A DNA stretch of 64,000 bases from Streptomyces liliiviolaceus (GCF_018070025.1 NZ_JAGPYQ010000002.1:1240001-1304000); one strand, 5' to 3'. Positions 16,569-25,377 are shown, counted from the first letter of the stretch. Program-made: numbers and translations. The notes: generated from the letters alone by a model not told the origin.

Positions 16569-16580
16569 CCGACCGGTCGG
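16569..16580. promoter_or_regulatory. CCGACCGGTCGG palindrome, TetR-type operator candidate
   Basis: Perfect 12-bp palindrome within ATACCGACCGGTCGGCAT, about 45 bases before the truncated phosphotransferase start. It shares its core with the inverted repeat at 13534-13557. Confidence 0.55.
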
Positions 16581-16624
16581 CATCATGTGGGGGAGCCCTG
16601 ATCCCCGCCTACGGAGGAAACACG

Positions 16625-17221
16625 ATGAGTCCAGACCACCCGCCAGGTCTCGATCTCGACCGGCTGCGCGGCCTGCTCGACGGCGAGCGGCCCGGACTGG
16701 TCGACGGCCCGCTGACCGGCCGGCTGATCGAGGGCGGACGGTCGAACCTCACGTACGCGGTCACGGACGGCACCTCCAAGTGGGTCGTGCGCAGGCCGCC
16801 GCTCGGGCACGTCCTGGCCACCGCGCACGACATGAAGCGCGAGCACCGGGTGATCAGCGCGCTGCACCCGACCGCCGTACCCGTGCCGCGCACGCTCCTG
16901 CTGTGCGAGGACACCGAGGTGCTGGGCGCGCCCTTCTACGTCATGGACTTCGTCGAGGGCACGCCCTACCGGACCGCCGAGCAGCTCGCTCCGCTCGGCC
17001 CGGAGCGCACGCGCGGCGCGGTGCTCGGTCTCGTCGACACGCTGGTCGAGCTGCACGCCGTGGACCCCGCCGAGGCGGGCCTCGCCGACTTCGGCCGGCC
17101 CGAGGGCTTCCTGGACCGGCAACTGCGGCGCTGGGGCAAGCAGTTGGACGCCTCGCGCAACCGCGAGCTGGCCGGGATCGACGAACTGCACGCCGCGCTG
17201 GGGCGCGGAACGCCTCGTTGA
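16625..17221 (+). pseudogene. Phosphotransferase (APH family), C-terminally truncated at a deletion junction
   Basis: The N-terminal lobe of an aminoglycoside phosphotransferase-like kinase of the type found beside acyl-CoA dehydrogenases: RLIEGGRSNLTYAVTDGT, WVVRRPPLGHVLATAHDM, REHRVISALHPTAVPVPRT and FYVMDFVEGTPYR. About 194 residues are homologous and the frame stops four codons after the junction near 17207. The catalytic HGDxxxxN loop and the metal-binding D, both in the missing C-terminal lobe, are absent, so it cannot be an active kinase. The ATG has GGAGG upstream and a TetR-type palindrome in its promoter, so the 5' end is intact. Confidence 0.85.
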
Positions 17222-18173
17222 TCTCGATCAGGTCGATGTCGTCGATCGTCATGCCGTTGCGTTCGAGCAGTTTGCGGGTCGCGGGGATCGGTCCGGTGAG
17301 CATGATGACCGGGTCGACGCCGACGGTGGTCTGGTCGAGGACGCGGGCGCGGGGGCGCAGACCGTGGCGGTCGGCCGCCTCGCGGGAGGCGAGCAGGACC
17401 CCGGCCGCGCCGTCGCAGATCGGGGAGGAGGTGCCGGCGGTGATCCGGCCGTCGTTCTCCCGGAAGACGGTCCTGAGCGCCGCCAGTCCTTCGGCGGAGG
17501 TGCCGGGACGGATGGTCTGGTCGCTGATCCGCTTCTCGCCGTCGAGTTCGAGCGGGATCATCTCCCGGTCGAAGCGTCCGGCGGCGACCGCCTCGGCGGC
17601 CAGCCGGTGCGAGCGCACCGCGAACTCGTCCATCTCGCCACGGGAGATGTCCCAGCGCTCGGCGATCAGCTCGGCGCTCTCGCCCTGCGGTACGAAGTCG
17701 TAGAGCGCGCGGAGTTCGGCGGGCCAGGGATCGCCGTACAGCTCGGAGATCCTGGCCGGGGAGTTCATGGGTACGTGTCCCATGTGCTCGACACCCCCCG
17801 CGAGGACCACGTCGTGGGTGCCGGAGGAGATCAGGGCGGCCGCCATCTCCACCGCGGTCTGGGCGGAGCCGCAGCGCCGGTCGAGGACGGTCGCGGGCAC
17901 CTCTGCCGGATAGCCGGCCTGCAGCCAGGCGTTGCGGGCGATGTTGCGGGACTGCTCGCCGAACGGCGCCGTGCAGCCGACGACCAGGTCTTCGACGACG
18001 TCCGGCGCGAGGCCCGTGCTCTCCAGCAGGGCGGTGTAGACGGCGCCGAGCATCTCGTTGGGGTGGGTGTCGCGGAACCAGCCGCGTTCGGGGTGCGATC
18101 GGCCCATCGGGGTGCGCAGTGCCTCGACGATCAGCGCCTCGCGGCCGGTGTCGAGGAAGGGGTTCTTCGGCAT
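17208..18173 (-). pseudogene. Acetyl-CoA acyltransferase (thiolase), C-terminally truncated at the same junction
   Basis: The first 322 residues align with thiolases: REALIVEALRTPMGR, nucleophile Cys in LDRRCGSAQTAVEMA, GGVEHMGHVPM, DGAAGVLLASREAA and finally DIDLIEINEAF, where family members continue with the C-terminal domain. Here the sequence leaves thiolase homology exactly after NEAF and reads into antisense phosphotransferase DNA, staying open to 16941. The C-terminal His and Cys needed for Claisen chemistry are missing. It is the last gene of an operon with an acyl-CoA dehydrogenase and an SDR. Confidence 0.85.
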
Positions 18174-18922
18174 CAGATGACCGTCCCACCGTCGACCGGC
18201 AGGACCTGGCCGGTGATGTAGGACGCCGCGTCGGAGGCGAAGAACACGAAGCTGCCGGCGATCTCCTCGGGCTGCGCCCAGCGTCCGAGCGGGATACGGG
18301 CCAGGGTGACCGCGGCGAGCTTCTCGTTGCCTCGGATGTTCTCCGTCATCGCGGTCGCGGCGAGCGGGGCCAGTGCGTTGACCGTGATCTGCTTCCTCGC
18401 CAGCTCCTTGGCCAGGGACTTGGTGATGCCCACGACGGCGGCCTTGGCCGCGCCGTAGTTGACCTGGCCGATCGTGCCGACCAGGCCGGCGGCCGAGGTG
18501 ACGTTGATGATGCGGCCGGTGCCGTCCGTGGCGAGATGGCCGAGCGCCGCCTGGCTGACGGTGAAGGTGCCGCCGACGTGGATGCCGAGCACGAGGTCGA
18601 ACTGGTCGGACGTCATCTTCGGGAACATCGCGGGCGCGACAGCGCCGGCGTTGTTGACCAGGATGTTGAGTACGCCGCCGCCCAGGTTCGCGGCCTGCTG
18701 GACGGCCTCGGCGGCCTGCCCGGCATCGCGGACGTCCAGGACCGCCGACTCGGCCCGGCCGCCGGCGTCCACGATCCGGCGGACGACCGCCTCGGCGGCG
18801 TCCTTGTCGATGTCGGTGACGACGACGGCCGCGCCCGCCGCCGCGTACGCCTCGGCGACGGCGGCTCCTATGCCGGCGCCGGCGCCGGTGACGAGGGCGG
18901 ATCGCCCCTGCAGAGAGAACAT
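18173..18922 (-). CDS. SDR oxidoreductase, probable 3-hydroxyacyl-CoA dehydrogenase
   Basis: 249 aa classical SDR. The cofactor motif TGAGAGIG is at about residues 12-19, the acidic residue in VVVTDIDKD favours NAD, NNAG is near 90, Ser is in NVTSAAG and Tyr/Lys are in YGAAKAA. The C-terminus ends GQVLPVDGGTVI. In a beta-oxidation context such SDRs oxidise 3-hydroxyacyl-CoA ahead of thiolysis. It overlaps its neighbours by one base on each side (acyl-CoA dehydrogenase upstream, truncated thiolase downstream). Confidence 0.83.
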   Translation of the reverse strand: MFSLQGRSALVTGAGAGIGAAVAEAYAAAGAAVVVTDIDKDAAEAVVRRIVDAGGRAESAVLDVRDAGQAAEAVQQAANLGGGVLNILVNNAGAVAPAMFPKMTSDQFDLVLGIHVGGTFTVSQAALGHLATDGTGRIINVTSAAGLVGTIGQVNYGAAKAAVVGITKSLAKELARKQITVNALAPLAATAMTENIRGNEKLAAVTLARIPLGRWAQPEEIAGSFVFFASDAASYITGQVLPVDGGTVI

Positions 18923-20088
18923 CAGTAGCTCCTGGGAAGTCCGAGGACGTGCTCGCCGAGGAAGTTCAGGACCATCTCCTGGCTGAGCGGGGCGATCCGG
19001 GTCAGCCGTGCCTCACGGAAGTACCGGGCGACGTGGTACTCCTCGGAGTAACCCATGCCGCCGTGGGTCTGCAGCGCGCGGTCGGCGGCCTGGAAACCGG
19101 CGTCCGCGCACAGGTACTTGGCGGTGTTGGCCTCGCGCGCGCACTGTTTGCCCTGGTCGTAGAGCCAGGTCGCCTTGCGCAGGACGAGTTCCGCGGCGTC
19201 GAGGTGGGCGAGCGAGTCGGCGAGCGGGAACTGCAGTCCCTGGTTCATGCCGATGGGCCGGCCGAAGACCTCGCGCTCGTTGCCGTACCGGACCGCGCGG
19301 CGCAGGGCGGCGCGGCCGATGCCGAGGGCTTCCGCCGCCACCAGCATCCGCTCGGGGTTGAGGCCGTCGAGGATGTACTTGAAGCCCTGGCCTTCTTCGC
19401 CGATCCGGTGGGCGGCGGGGACGCGCAGGTCGTCGATGAAGAGTTCGTTCGAGGTGACCGCGTTGCGGCCCATCTTGCCGATGGGCCGGATGTCGACGTG
19501 GTCGCGGTCGAGGTCGGTGAGGAAGAGCGTCAGTCCGTCGGTCTTCTTCGGGGAGTCCTCGAACTTCGCGGTCCGGGTCAGCAGCAGGACCTTCTCCGAC
19601 TCCATGGCCTTGGAGATCCACACCTTGCGGCCGTTGACGACGTAGTCGGAGCCGTCGCGCTTCGCGAAGGTGGTGATGCGGGTGGTGTCGAGCCCGGCTC
19701 CGGGCTCGGTGACCCCGAAGCACACATGGAGGTCGCCGTCGACGATGCGGGGAAGGTTCTCCTCCTTCATCTCCTTGGAGCCGTGCTTGATCACCGGGTG
19801 CATGCCGAAGATCGACAGATGCATCGAGCTGGCGCCGTTCATGCCCGCGCCGGACGCGGCGACCTCTTCGAGGAGGAGGGAGGCCTCGGTGATGCCGAAA
19901 CCGTGGCCGCCGTACTCCTCCGGGGTCGTGATGCCGAGCCAGCCGCCGTCGGCGAAGGCCCGGTAGAACTCCGTGGGGAACTCGTGGGCCGAGTCCTTCT
20001 CCATCCAGTACTGGTCGTCGAACCTGCCGGCCAGCTCACGGACCGCTTTCCGGATGGTCAGCTGGTCCTCGGTGAGCTCGAAGTCCAC
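18922..20088 (-). CDS. Acyl-CoA dehydrogenase (catalytic Glu retained)
   Basis: 388 aa with the full N-terminal, beta and C-terminal ACAD domains. FAD/substrate motifs include FGVTEPGAGLDTTRITTFAK, WISKAME and HGGMGYSEEYHVARYFREAR. The catalytic base position aligns as RIAPLSQEM, with Glu where GTSEI normally places it. It would oxidise an acyl-CoA to the 2-enoyl-CoA. I chose GTG at 20088 because GGAAAGGA is about ten bases upstream, whereas the GTG three codons earlier is too close to it. It is the first gene of a minus-strand operon with a GGTCAGGCC site and TATAGT box in its promoter. Confidence 0.88.
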   Translation of the reverse strand: MDFELTEDQLTIRKAVRELAGRFDDQYWMEKDSAHEFPTEFYRAFADGGWLGITTPEEYGGHGFGITEASLLLEEVAASGAGMNGASSMHLSIFGMHPVIKHGSKEMKEENLPRIVDGDLHVCFGVTEPGAGLDTTRITTFAKRDGSDYVVNGRKVWISKAMESEKVLLLTRTAKFEDSPKKTDGLTLFLTDLDRDHVDIRPIGKMGRNAVTSNELFIDDLRVPAAHRIGEEGQGFKYILDGLNPERMLVAAEALGIGRAALRRAVRYGNEREVFGRPIGMNQGLQFPLADSLAHLDAAELVLRKATWLYDQGKQCAREANTAKYLCADAGFQAADRALQTHGGMGYSEEYHVARYFREARLTRIAPLSQEMVLNFLGEHVLGLPRSY

Positions 20089-20133
20089 GGTGCCCACGTC
20101 CTTTCCGGAACTAATTGGAATGACTATAACAAA

Positions 20134-20142
20134 GGCCTGACC
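20134..20142. promoter_or_regulatory. GGTCWGACC-like site 1
   Basis: GGCCTGACC (minus strand TGGTCAGGCC), followed on the minus strand after five bases by TATAGT, ahead of the acyl-CoA dehydrogenase operon. One mismatch to the island consensus. Confidence 0.55.
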
Positions 20143-20190
20143 ATTAAACGAGAGTTTCGACGGCCCTCCCGCGAGCCCTCACACGGGCCT

Positions 20191-21258
20191 TCACACCAGG
20201 GCGAGACCGTCCGCGATGCGTTCGTTCCAGACCGCCGGAACACCGAACAGCTGCTCGTCGAGCTTGGCCCGCTTGTAGTAGAGGTGCAGGTCGTGCTCCC
20301 ACGTGTAGCCGATCGCGCCGTGCAGGGTGAGCGCGCTGTCGGCGCCGCGCGCCCCTTCGGCGGTGACCTGGGCCTTGACCGCCGCCGCGTGCAGCAGCGC
20401 CTGCGCATGGCCGCTCTCCACCGACGCGGCGGCGAAGTAGATCGCCGAGCGGGCCGCCTCGACACCGACGAGCATGTCGGCGGCCGCGTGCTTGACCGCC
20501 TGGAACGAGCCGATCGGCACCCCGAACTGGTGACGCTGCTTGCTGTACTCCACGGCAAGGTCGAGCATGCGCTCGGTGGCACCCAGCGAGTCGGCGGCCA
20601 CCAGGACGGCCGCGCGGGCGGACGCCTGCCGGAGCACCTCGGCCGCGTCGACGTCCAGCGGCACGGACGGTACGCGGTCGAGCGTCACGTCGGCGACCGA
20701 CCGGGAGCGGTCGAGGAGCGGCCGGGCCCCAATACCGATCCCGGGGGCGCTCGCGTCGACGAGCCGCAGCCGCTTCGCGTCCCCCTCCCCCACCGGTACG
20801 ACGAACCGGGCGGCCGAGTCACCGGCCAGCACCCGGGGCGCCCTGCCGGTAAGGACGCCCTCGCCGTCCGACCACAGCGTGGGCGCCTCGTCGGGCACGG
20901 TCTCGGCCGGTACCAGCAGCGCCACCGTGTCGCCGGCCGACGCCGCGCCGGCCAGGTCAGGGCGTCCCGCCAGGGCGGGCAGCGCGAGGGCCGTGGCCAG
21001 CCAGGCGGCCGACGGAGCCGCGGCGCGGGCGAGTTCCTCGGCGGTCAGCGCCAACTCGACGAGGCCGCCGCCCTGGCCGCCCAGTTCCTCGGCGAGCCCG
21101 ACCCCGGCCCAGCCCGCGTCCACGAAGCGCGACTCGAAGACGGAGTCGTCCTCGTCGTCGAGCCACCCGCGCACCACGTCCGAGGGCGCCACGTCGGTGA
21201 GCCAGTCCCGGAGCGTCCTCCGGTACGCGTCCTGCTCGTCGGTCAGTTCCCACTGCAT
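20191..21258 (-). CDS. Acyl-CoA dehydrogenase-like protein, short form without GTxE motif
   Basis: 355 aa ACAD-fold protein. The C-terminal domain is clear (KQRHQFGVPIGSFQAVKHAAAD and LHGAIGYTWEHDLHLYYKRA), but the end reads AKLDEQLFG with no GTSE-type catalytic glutamate. The N-terminal half is shortened and acidic. In actinobacterial steroid side-chain degradation, subunits like this pair with a second ACAD to form heterotetramers; I infer a similar partner role with the ACAD three genes upstream or the one encoded next door. It follows the CoA ligase gene in the same operon. Confidence 0.82.
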   Translation of the reverse strand: MQWELTDEQDAYRRTLRDWLTDVAPSDVVRGWLDDEDDSVFESRFVDAGWAGVGLAEELGGQGGGLVELALTAEELARAAAPSAAWLATALALPALAGRPDLAGAASAGDTVALLVPAETVPDEAPTLWSDGEGVLTGRAPRVLAGDSAARFVVPVGEGDAKRLRLVDASAPGIGIGARPLLDRSRSVADVTLDRVPSVPLDVDAAEVLRQASARAAVLVAADSLGATERMLDLAVEYSKQRHQFGVPIGSFQAVKHAAADMLVGVEAARSAIYFAAASVESGHAQALLHAAAVKAQVTAEGARGADSALTLHGAIGYTWEHDLHLYYKRAKLDEQLFGVPAVWNERIADGLALV

Positions 21259-21295
21259 CGCATGTCCTCTTCCTCTACCTGTTGCGGCCAGGGGC

Positions 21296-23263
21296 TCACC
21301 CGAGGGCCTTGACCTGTGCGCGGATCTCGTCGACCGCCTCCGGGTTCTCCGCGCCGGAGAGGTCGCCGGGGTCCGCGTCGAGCACCGCCGCCCGGACCGC
21401 GCGGCGCAGGATCTTGGCCGACCGCGTCTTCGGCAGTTGTCCGACCCGGATCACCCGGGAGGGCGCGAACGGCTTGCCGAGCTCCTCGGCGACCCGTCGG
21501 CGCAGCCGCGCCGACACCTCCGACTCGTCCCCGTCCTCGGTCTCGTCCCCTGCCCGCGGGACGTAGAAGGCCCACACCGCCTCGCCCTTGGTGGCGTCCG
21601 GGATGCCGACGACCGCCGATTCGGCGACCGCGGGATCGACGGCCAGCACCGACTCGATCTCGGCCGGCGCGACGCGCTTGCCCGCCACGTTCATCACGTC
21701 GTCGGAGCGGCCCAGGATGAACCAGCCGCCGTCCTCGTCGACCAGGGCGTGATCGCCGTGCCGCCACAGGCCGGGGAACGTGGACCAGTACGCCTCGCGG
21801 TAGCGCGCGTCGTCGTTCCAGATTCCCCGTGTCATCGCGGGCCACGGCTGACGGCACACCAGTTCGCCGACACCGCCCCGCACGGGGCGGGCGTCGTCGT
21901 CCACGACGTCGACGTCCATGCCGAGCGCCGGGCCGCCCAGTGAGCAGCTGCGGATGTCCTCCACCGGATAGGGGCACAGGAACGAGCCGCCCACCTCGGT
22001 GCCGCCGGAGAAGTTGATGACGGGCACCCGGCTGCCGAAGACGTCGCGGGCCAGCCACTCGTAGGACTCCGGGTCCCACGGCTCGCCCGTCGAGCCGAGG
22101 ACCCGTACCGAGGACAGGTCCTGGGCGGGCGGCTGCGGTGCGGCCGCCTTGAGGGTGCGGATCAGTGTCGGGGACACGCCGAGCATGGACACCCGGTGCC
22201 GCTCGACCAGTTGCCAGAGCCGGTCGGTGCCGGGGACGTCGGGCGAGCCCTCGTACAGCAGCAGTGTGCCGCCGTTGGCGTGGGTGCCGAAGATCGAGAG
22301 CGGGCCCATGATCCAGCCCATGTCGGTGATCCAGCAGAAGGTCCGGCCGGGTGTGATGTCGAATCCGTACGCCACCTCGCTCGCCGTCTTCAGCAGGAAC
22401 CCGGCGTGGGTGTGCACGGCTCCCTTCGGCCTGCCGGTGGTGCCGGAGGTGTAGGCGAGCAGGAGTACGTCCGAGGCGTCGGTGTCCTCCGCCTCCGGAT
22501 CGGGGTCGGTGTCGGTGTCGAGGAGGCGCTGCCAGGAGACCGTCCGGCCCGCCTGCCCGGCCGCCTCACCCGGACGGGGTGAGGGGTGCAGGTTGTCCAC
22601 GACCACGACGAGTTCCACGTCCGGGCACGACGTCAGTGCTTCCTCCAGCTGCGGGAGCATGCCGACGCTCCTGCCGCGGCGGACCGTGCCGTCGGCGGTG
22701 ACGACCGCCTTCGCCCGTGCGTCCTGGAGGCGTGAGGCGATCGCGGTGGCGGCGAATCCCGAGAACAGGGGCACCGCCGTCGCCCCGATGCTCGCCACCG
22801 CGTACATCGCGATCACGGCTTCGGGCGTCATGGGCAGGTAGAGGGCGACCGCGTCGCCCTTGCCGATGCCCCGGGCGCGCAGCCCCGCGCGGGCCCGCGC
22901 CACCCGGTCGTCCAGTTCGGCGAAGGTCAGCGTGCGTACCGTGCCGTCCTCCCTCTCGTGCGCGACGGCGGTGTTGCCGGGCGTCTCGCGGGCCCAGCGG
23001 GTCAGTGCCGCGTCGACGATGTTGAGGTGCCCGCCGGTGAACCAGTCCGGGTACTCGATCCCGCGGCCGAGGTCGACCACGTCCGTCCAGGGCGTACGGA
23101 ACTCGATGCCGAGGTCCTCGGCCACGGCGCCCCAGAAGCCGCCGATGTCGGCCACCGACCGGGCGCGCAGTTCGTCCGCGGTGGACGCGCCGAGCGTACG
23201 CATGAGCCGGGCGACGTTGGAGTGTTCCAGGTAGTCGCGCGACGGATGCCAGGTGTAGGTCAC
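21296..23263 (-). CDS. Acyl-CoA synthetase, acetyl/acetoacetyl-CoA synthetase-like
   Basis: 655 aa AMP-forming ligase. The N-terminal ACAS cap (NVARLMRTLG, WFTGGHLNIVDAAL) is followed by the P-loop YTSGTTGRPKG, the adenylate motif and hinge LGRSDDVMNVAGKR, and the catalytic lysine region LPKTRSAKILRR. It activates a carboxylic acid to its CoA thioester with ATP. The cap domain is typical of short-chain acid or acetoacetate ligases, so a small or keto-acid substrate is plausible. It lies in an operon between two ACAD genes, one base from the upstream one. Confidence 0.85.
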   Translation of the reverse strand: MTYTWHPSRDYLEHSNVARLMRTLGASTADELRARSVADIGGFWGAVAEDLGIEFRTPWTDVVDLGRGIEYPDWFTGGHLNIVDAALTRWARETPGNTAVAHEREDGTVRTLTFAELDDRVARARAGLRARGIGKGDAVALYLPMTPEAVIAMYAVASIGATAVPLFSGFAATAIASRLQDARAKAVVTADGTVRRGRSVGMLPQLEEALTSCPDVELVVVVDNLHPSPRPGEAAGQAGRTVSWQRLLDTDTDPDPEAEDTDASDVLLLAYTSGTTGRPKGAVHTHAGFLLKTASEVAYGFDITPGRTFCWITDMGWIMGPLSIFGTHANGGTLLLYEGSPDVPGTDRLWQLVERHRVSMLGVSPTLIRTLKAAAPQPPAQDLSSVRVLGSTGEPWDPESYEWLARDVFGSRVPVINFSGGTEVGGSFLCPYPVEDIRSCSLGGPALGMDVDVVDDDARPVRGGVGELVCRQPWPAMTRGIWNDDARYREAYWSTFPGLWRHGDHALVDEDGGWFILGRSDDVMNVAGKRVAPAEIESVLAVDPAVAESAVVGIPDATKGEAVWAFYVPRAGDETEDGDESEVSARLRRRVAEELGKPFAPSRVIRVGQLPKTRSAKILRRAVRAAVLDADPGDLSGAENPEAVDEIRAQVKALG

Positions 23264-23264
23264 G

Positions 23265-24440
23265 TCAGCTCCTCGGCATGCCGAGGATCCGCTCGGCGAC
23301 GATGTTGCGCTGGATGAAGGTCGAGCCGCCTGCGATCGCGGTGCCCCGGGCCTGGTTGGCGAGCCGCAGCCACCACTGCGCCTCGGCGTGCTCGTCCGCT
23401 AGGGCGAACTGGTCGCCCAGCGGCTCCAGGGACAGCCGGAAGTCGGCGAGGTCCTCGACGAGCGGGCAGAAGTAGAGCTTGCCGATCGACGTCACGGGAC
23501 CGGGCGGACCGTCGGACACCGCGCCGGAGATCACCCGCTGGCCGATCGCGCGGTGCACCAGTGCCCGGCCCCACAGGTCGGCGACCTTCTGCCGCACCTG
23601 GGGGTCGGCGCCGAGGCGGCTGCCGTCGGCGGCCTTCTTGGCGCGGACGTCGGCGACGATGTCCTCGACGGCCTTGGTGGTGTTGACCCGGCCGGTGGCG
23701 ATGGCGACCCGTTCGAAGCCCAGGGTGGCCATGGCGACCCGCCAGCCGCCGTCGACCTCGCCCACCACGGCGTCGTCGGGCACGAAGACGTCGTCGAGGA
23801 ACACCTCGTTGAACTCGGCCTCGCCGAGCATGTGCGCGAGCGGCCGGACGGTGACACCCGCGCTGTCCATGGGCAGCAGGAAGTAGGTGATGCCCTTGTG
23901 CCGTTCGCCCCCGCCGGTGCGCGCCAGCAGGATCGCGTGGGCGGCGAGTTGGGCGCGGCTGGTCCAGATCTTCTGTCCGGTGATCCGCCAGCCGCCGTCG
24001 ACCCTGGTCGCCCTGGTGCGCAGGGAGGCGAGATCCGAGCCGGAGTCCGGCTCGGAGAACAGCTGGCACCAGATCTCCTCGCCGCTCAGGATGGGCCGCA
24101 GGTAGCGCTCCTTCTGTGCGGCGGTGCCGAAGTGCGCGATGGTCGGGCCCGTGAAGTCCTCGCCGATGGTGTTGAGCCGCTCCGGCGCCCCGGCGTGATC
24201 GCACTCCTCGCTGAAGAGCGCGCGCATCCGCTCGTCCAGTCCCTGTCCGCCGTACTCCTTCGGCCAGGTGAGTCCGGCGTAGCCGGCGTCGAAGAGCATC
24301 CGCTGCCACATGCGCCAGAACGGCGCCTTCTCCACCAGGTCGGCCGGCTCCGGCCAGGGAAGGGTGGGAAGGCTGCGCCGAAGCCAGGTCCGTGCGTCGT
24401 GCCGGAACCGGGCCTCGTCGGGAGCGTCGGACAGATCCAT
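23265..24440 (-). CDS. Acyl-CoA dehydrogenase with Phe at the usual catalytic Glu position
   Basis: 391 aa. Typical ACAD motifs are LTWPKEYGGQGLDERMRAL, QLFSEPDSGSDLASLRTRA and the flavin/substrate segments, ending IQRNIVAERILGMPRS. The segment before it reads AIAGGSTFIQRNIV where family members have GGTSEIQRNII, so the position normally filled by the catalytic Glu is Phe. It may act with a partner subunit or use a Glu elsewhere. I chose the ATG at 24440, with AAGGCG six bases upstream; a GTG two codons earlier is possible. First gene of the minus-strand operon; the shared divergent promoter holds a perfect GGTCAGACC. Confidence 0.85.
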   Translation of the reverse strand: MDLSDAPDEARFRHDARTWLRRSLPTLPWPEPADLVEKAPFWRMWQRMLFDAGYAGLTWPKEYGGQGLDERMRALFSEECDHAGAPERLNTIGEDFTGPTIAHFGTAAQKERYLRPILSGEEIWCQLFSEPDSGSDLASLRTRATRVDGGWRITGQKIWTSRAQLAAHAILLARTGGGERHKGITYFLLPMDSAGVTVRPLAHMLGEAEFNEVFLDDVFVPDDAVVGEVDGGWRVAMATLGFERVAIATGRVNTTKAVEDIVADVRAKKAADGSRLGADPQVRQKVADLWGRALVHRAIGQRVISGAVSDGPPGPVTSIGKLYFCPLVEDLADFRLSLEPLGDQFALADEHAEAQWWLRLANQARGTAIAGGSTFIQRNIVAERILGMPRS

Positions 24441-24481
24441 GGTCACCGCCTTGTCGGTCAGGTTCGCGAAACCATACTATA

Positions 24482-24490
24482 GGTCAGACC
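24482..24490. promoter_or_regulatory. GGTCWGACC site 2, perfect
   Basis: GGTCAGACC in the divergent promoter of the ACAD operon and the MaoC pair. On the minus strand it is directly followed by TATAGT; on the plus strand it sits just before the AAAAGGAG ribosome binding site of the MaoC gene, so a bound protein could block both directions. Confidence 0.65.
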
Positions 24491-24505
24491 AAAAGGAGTC
24501 TGCGT

Positions 24506-24952
24506 ATGAATGCATTGATCGACACCGTGGTCGACAGGGTGGTCTTCGACGTCGAACGGGGAAAGATCCTCGAATTCGTCCGCGCCACGTTCACCGACGA
24601 CCCCGTGCACACCGACCCCGGACTCGCAGCGGAGAACGGGTTCTCGGGCGCCCCGGCCACCGCCACCCATGTGGTGGTCGCGGGTCACCACCGCGACCAG
24701 CGGACCTTCGTGGAGAGACTCGGCCTGGAACTGAGCCGGGTCGTGGTGGGTTCGGTCGACTGGACCTACCGGCGCCCCCTGGTGGCCGGGGACACCCTGC
24801 GGGGCACCCGTCGCGTCGTCGGCGACGAGACCCGCGAAGGGCGCCGTGGCGGCACCATGCGCCTGATCACACTGGAGACCGAGTTCGTCGACGGGCGGGG
24901 CGAACTCGCCGTGACCCAGCGCGAGGTGCTGATCGAGAGGGGCCGGCCATGA
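24506..24952 (+). CDS. MaoC-like dehydratase, FAS1-type N-terminal domain (first of pair)
   Basis: 148 aa single hotdog domain of the FAS1-like dehydratase type. It has FTDDPVHTDPGLAAENGFSG and a central WTYRRPLVAGDTLRGTR strand, but lacks a canonical DxxNPxH active site, suggesting a structural or substrate-binding half. The next gene, overlapping by four bases (ATGA), is a second hotdog protein that does carry the active-site pattern, so the two likely form a heteromeric enoyl-CoA hydratase like ChsH1-ChsH2 of steroid side-chain degradation (inference from architecture). Start ATG follows AAAAGGAG. Confidence 0.8.
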   Translation: MNALIDTVVDRVVFDVERGKILEFVRATFTDDPVHTDPGLAAENGFSGAPATATHVVVAGHHRDQRTFVERLGLELSRVVVGSVDWTYRRPLVAGDTLRGTRRVVGDETREGRRGGTMRLITLETEFVDGRGELAVTQREVLIERGRP

Positions 24953-25368
24953 GGACACCGCCGGTGGCCGCCGTGGGCGACCGTCCCCCGCCACGACGCG
25001 TCGGACCCCTCACCCAGACGCACATCGTGCGCTTCGCGGGCGCCGGCGGTGACTTCAATCCGCTGCACCACGACGGAGCCTTCGCCGCCACGGCCGGTTT
25101 CGACCGGCCGATCGCGATGGGACAGCTGACGGCCGCACTGCTGGCCGCCTGGCTCACCGACTGGTGCGGCGTGGAGAACCTGCGGGAGTACGGCGTCCGC
25201 TTCACCGCGCCCCTGGCGATCGGGGACGTCGTCGAGCTGTCCGGGGAGGTCACCTCGCTCGCACCGGGGGACGACGCCCGGACCCTGGCGACGATGGAAC
25301 TGGCCGCGACCAGGGACGGCACGACGCTCATGTCGGGCCGCGCGGTGATCGTCGTCGCCGACGGCTGA
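24949..25368 (+). CDS. MaoC-like enoyl-CoA hydratase, catalytic member of pair
   Basis: 139 aa hotdog protein with the (R)-hydratase active-site pattern FAGAGGDFNPLHHD (Asp and His) at about residues 30-45 and FDRPIAMGQL afterwards. It would hydrate a 2-enoyl-CoA to 3-hydroxyacyl-CoA. Translation is coupled to the preceding FAS1-type partner through an ATGA overlap. A strong hairpin follows its stop. Confidence 0.83.
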   Translation: MRTPPVAAVGDRPPPRRVGPLTQTHIVRFAGAGGDFNPLHHDGAFAATAGFDRPIAMGQLTAALLAAWLTDWCGVENLREYGVRFTAPLAIGDVVELSGEVTSLAPGDDARTLATMELAATRDGTTLMSGRAVIVVADG

Positions 25369-25377
25369 GTGCGTGCG

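Noticed and set aside
16941..18173. 410-residue thiolase reading frame
   Set aside because: The last 88 residues are antisense phosphotransferase DNA, so it is a truncated thiolase rather than a longer enzyme.
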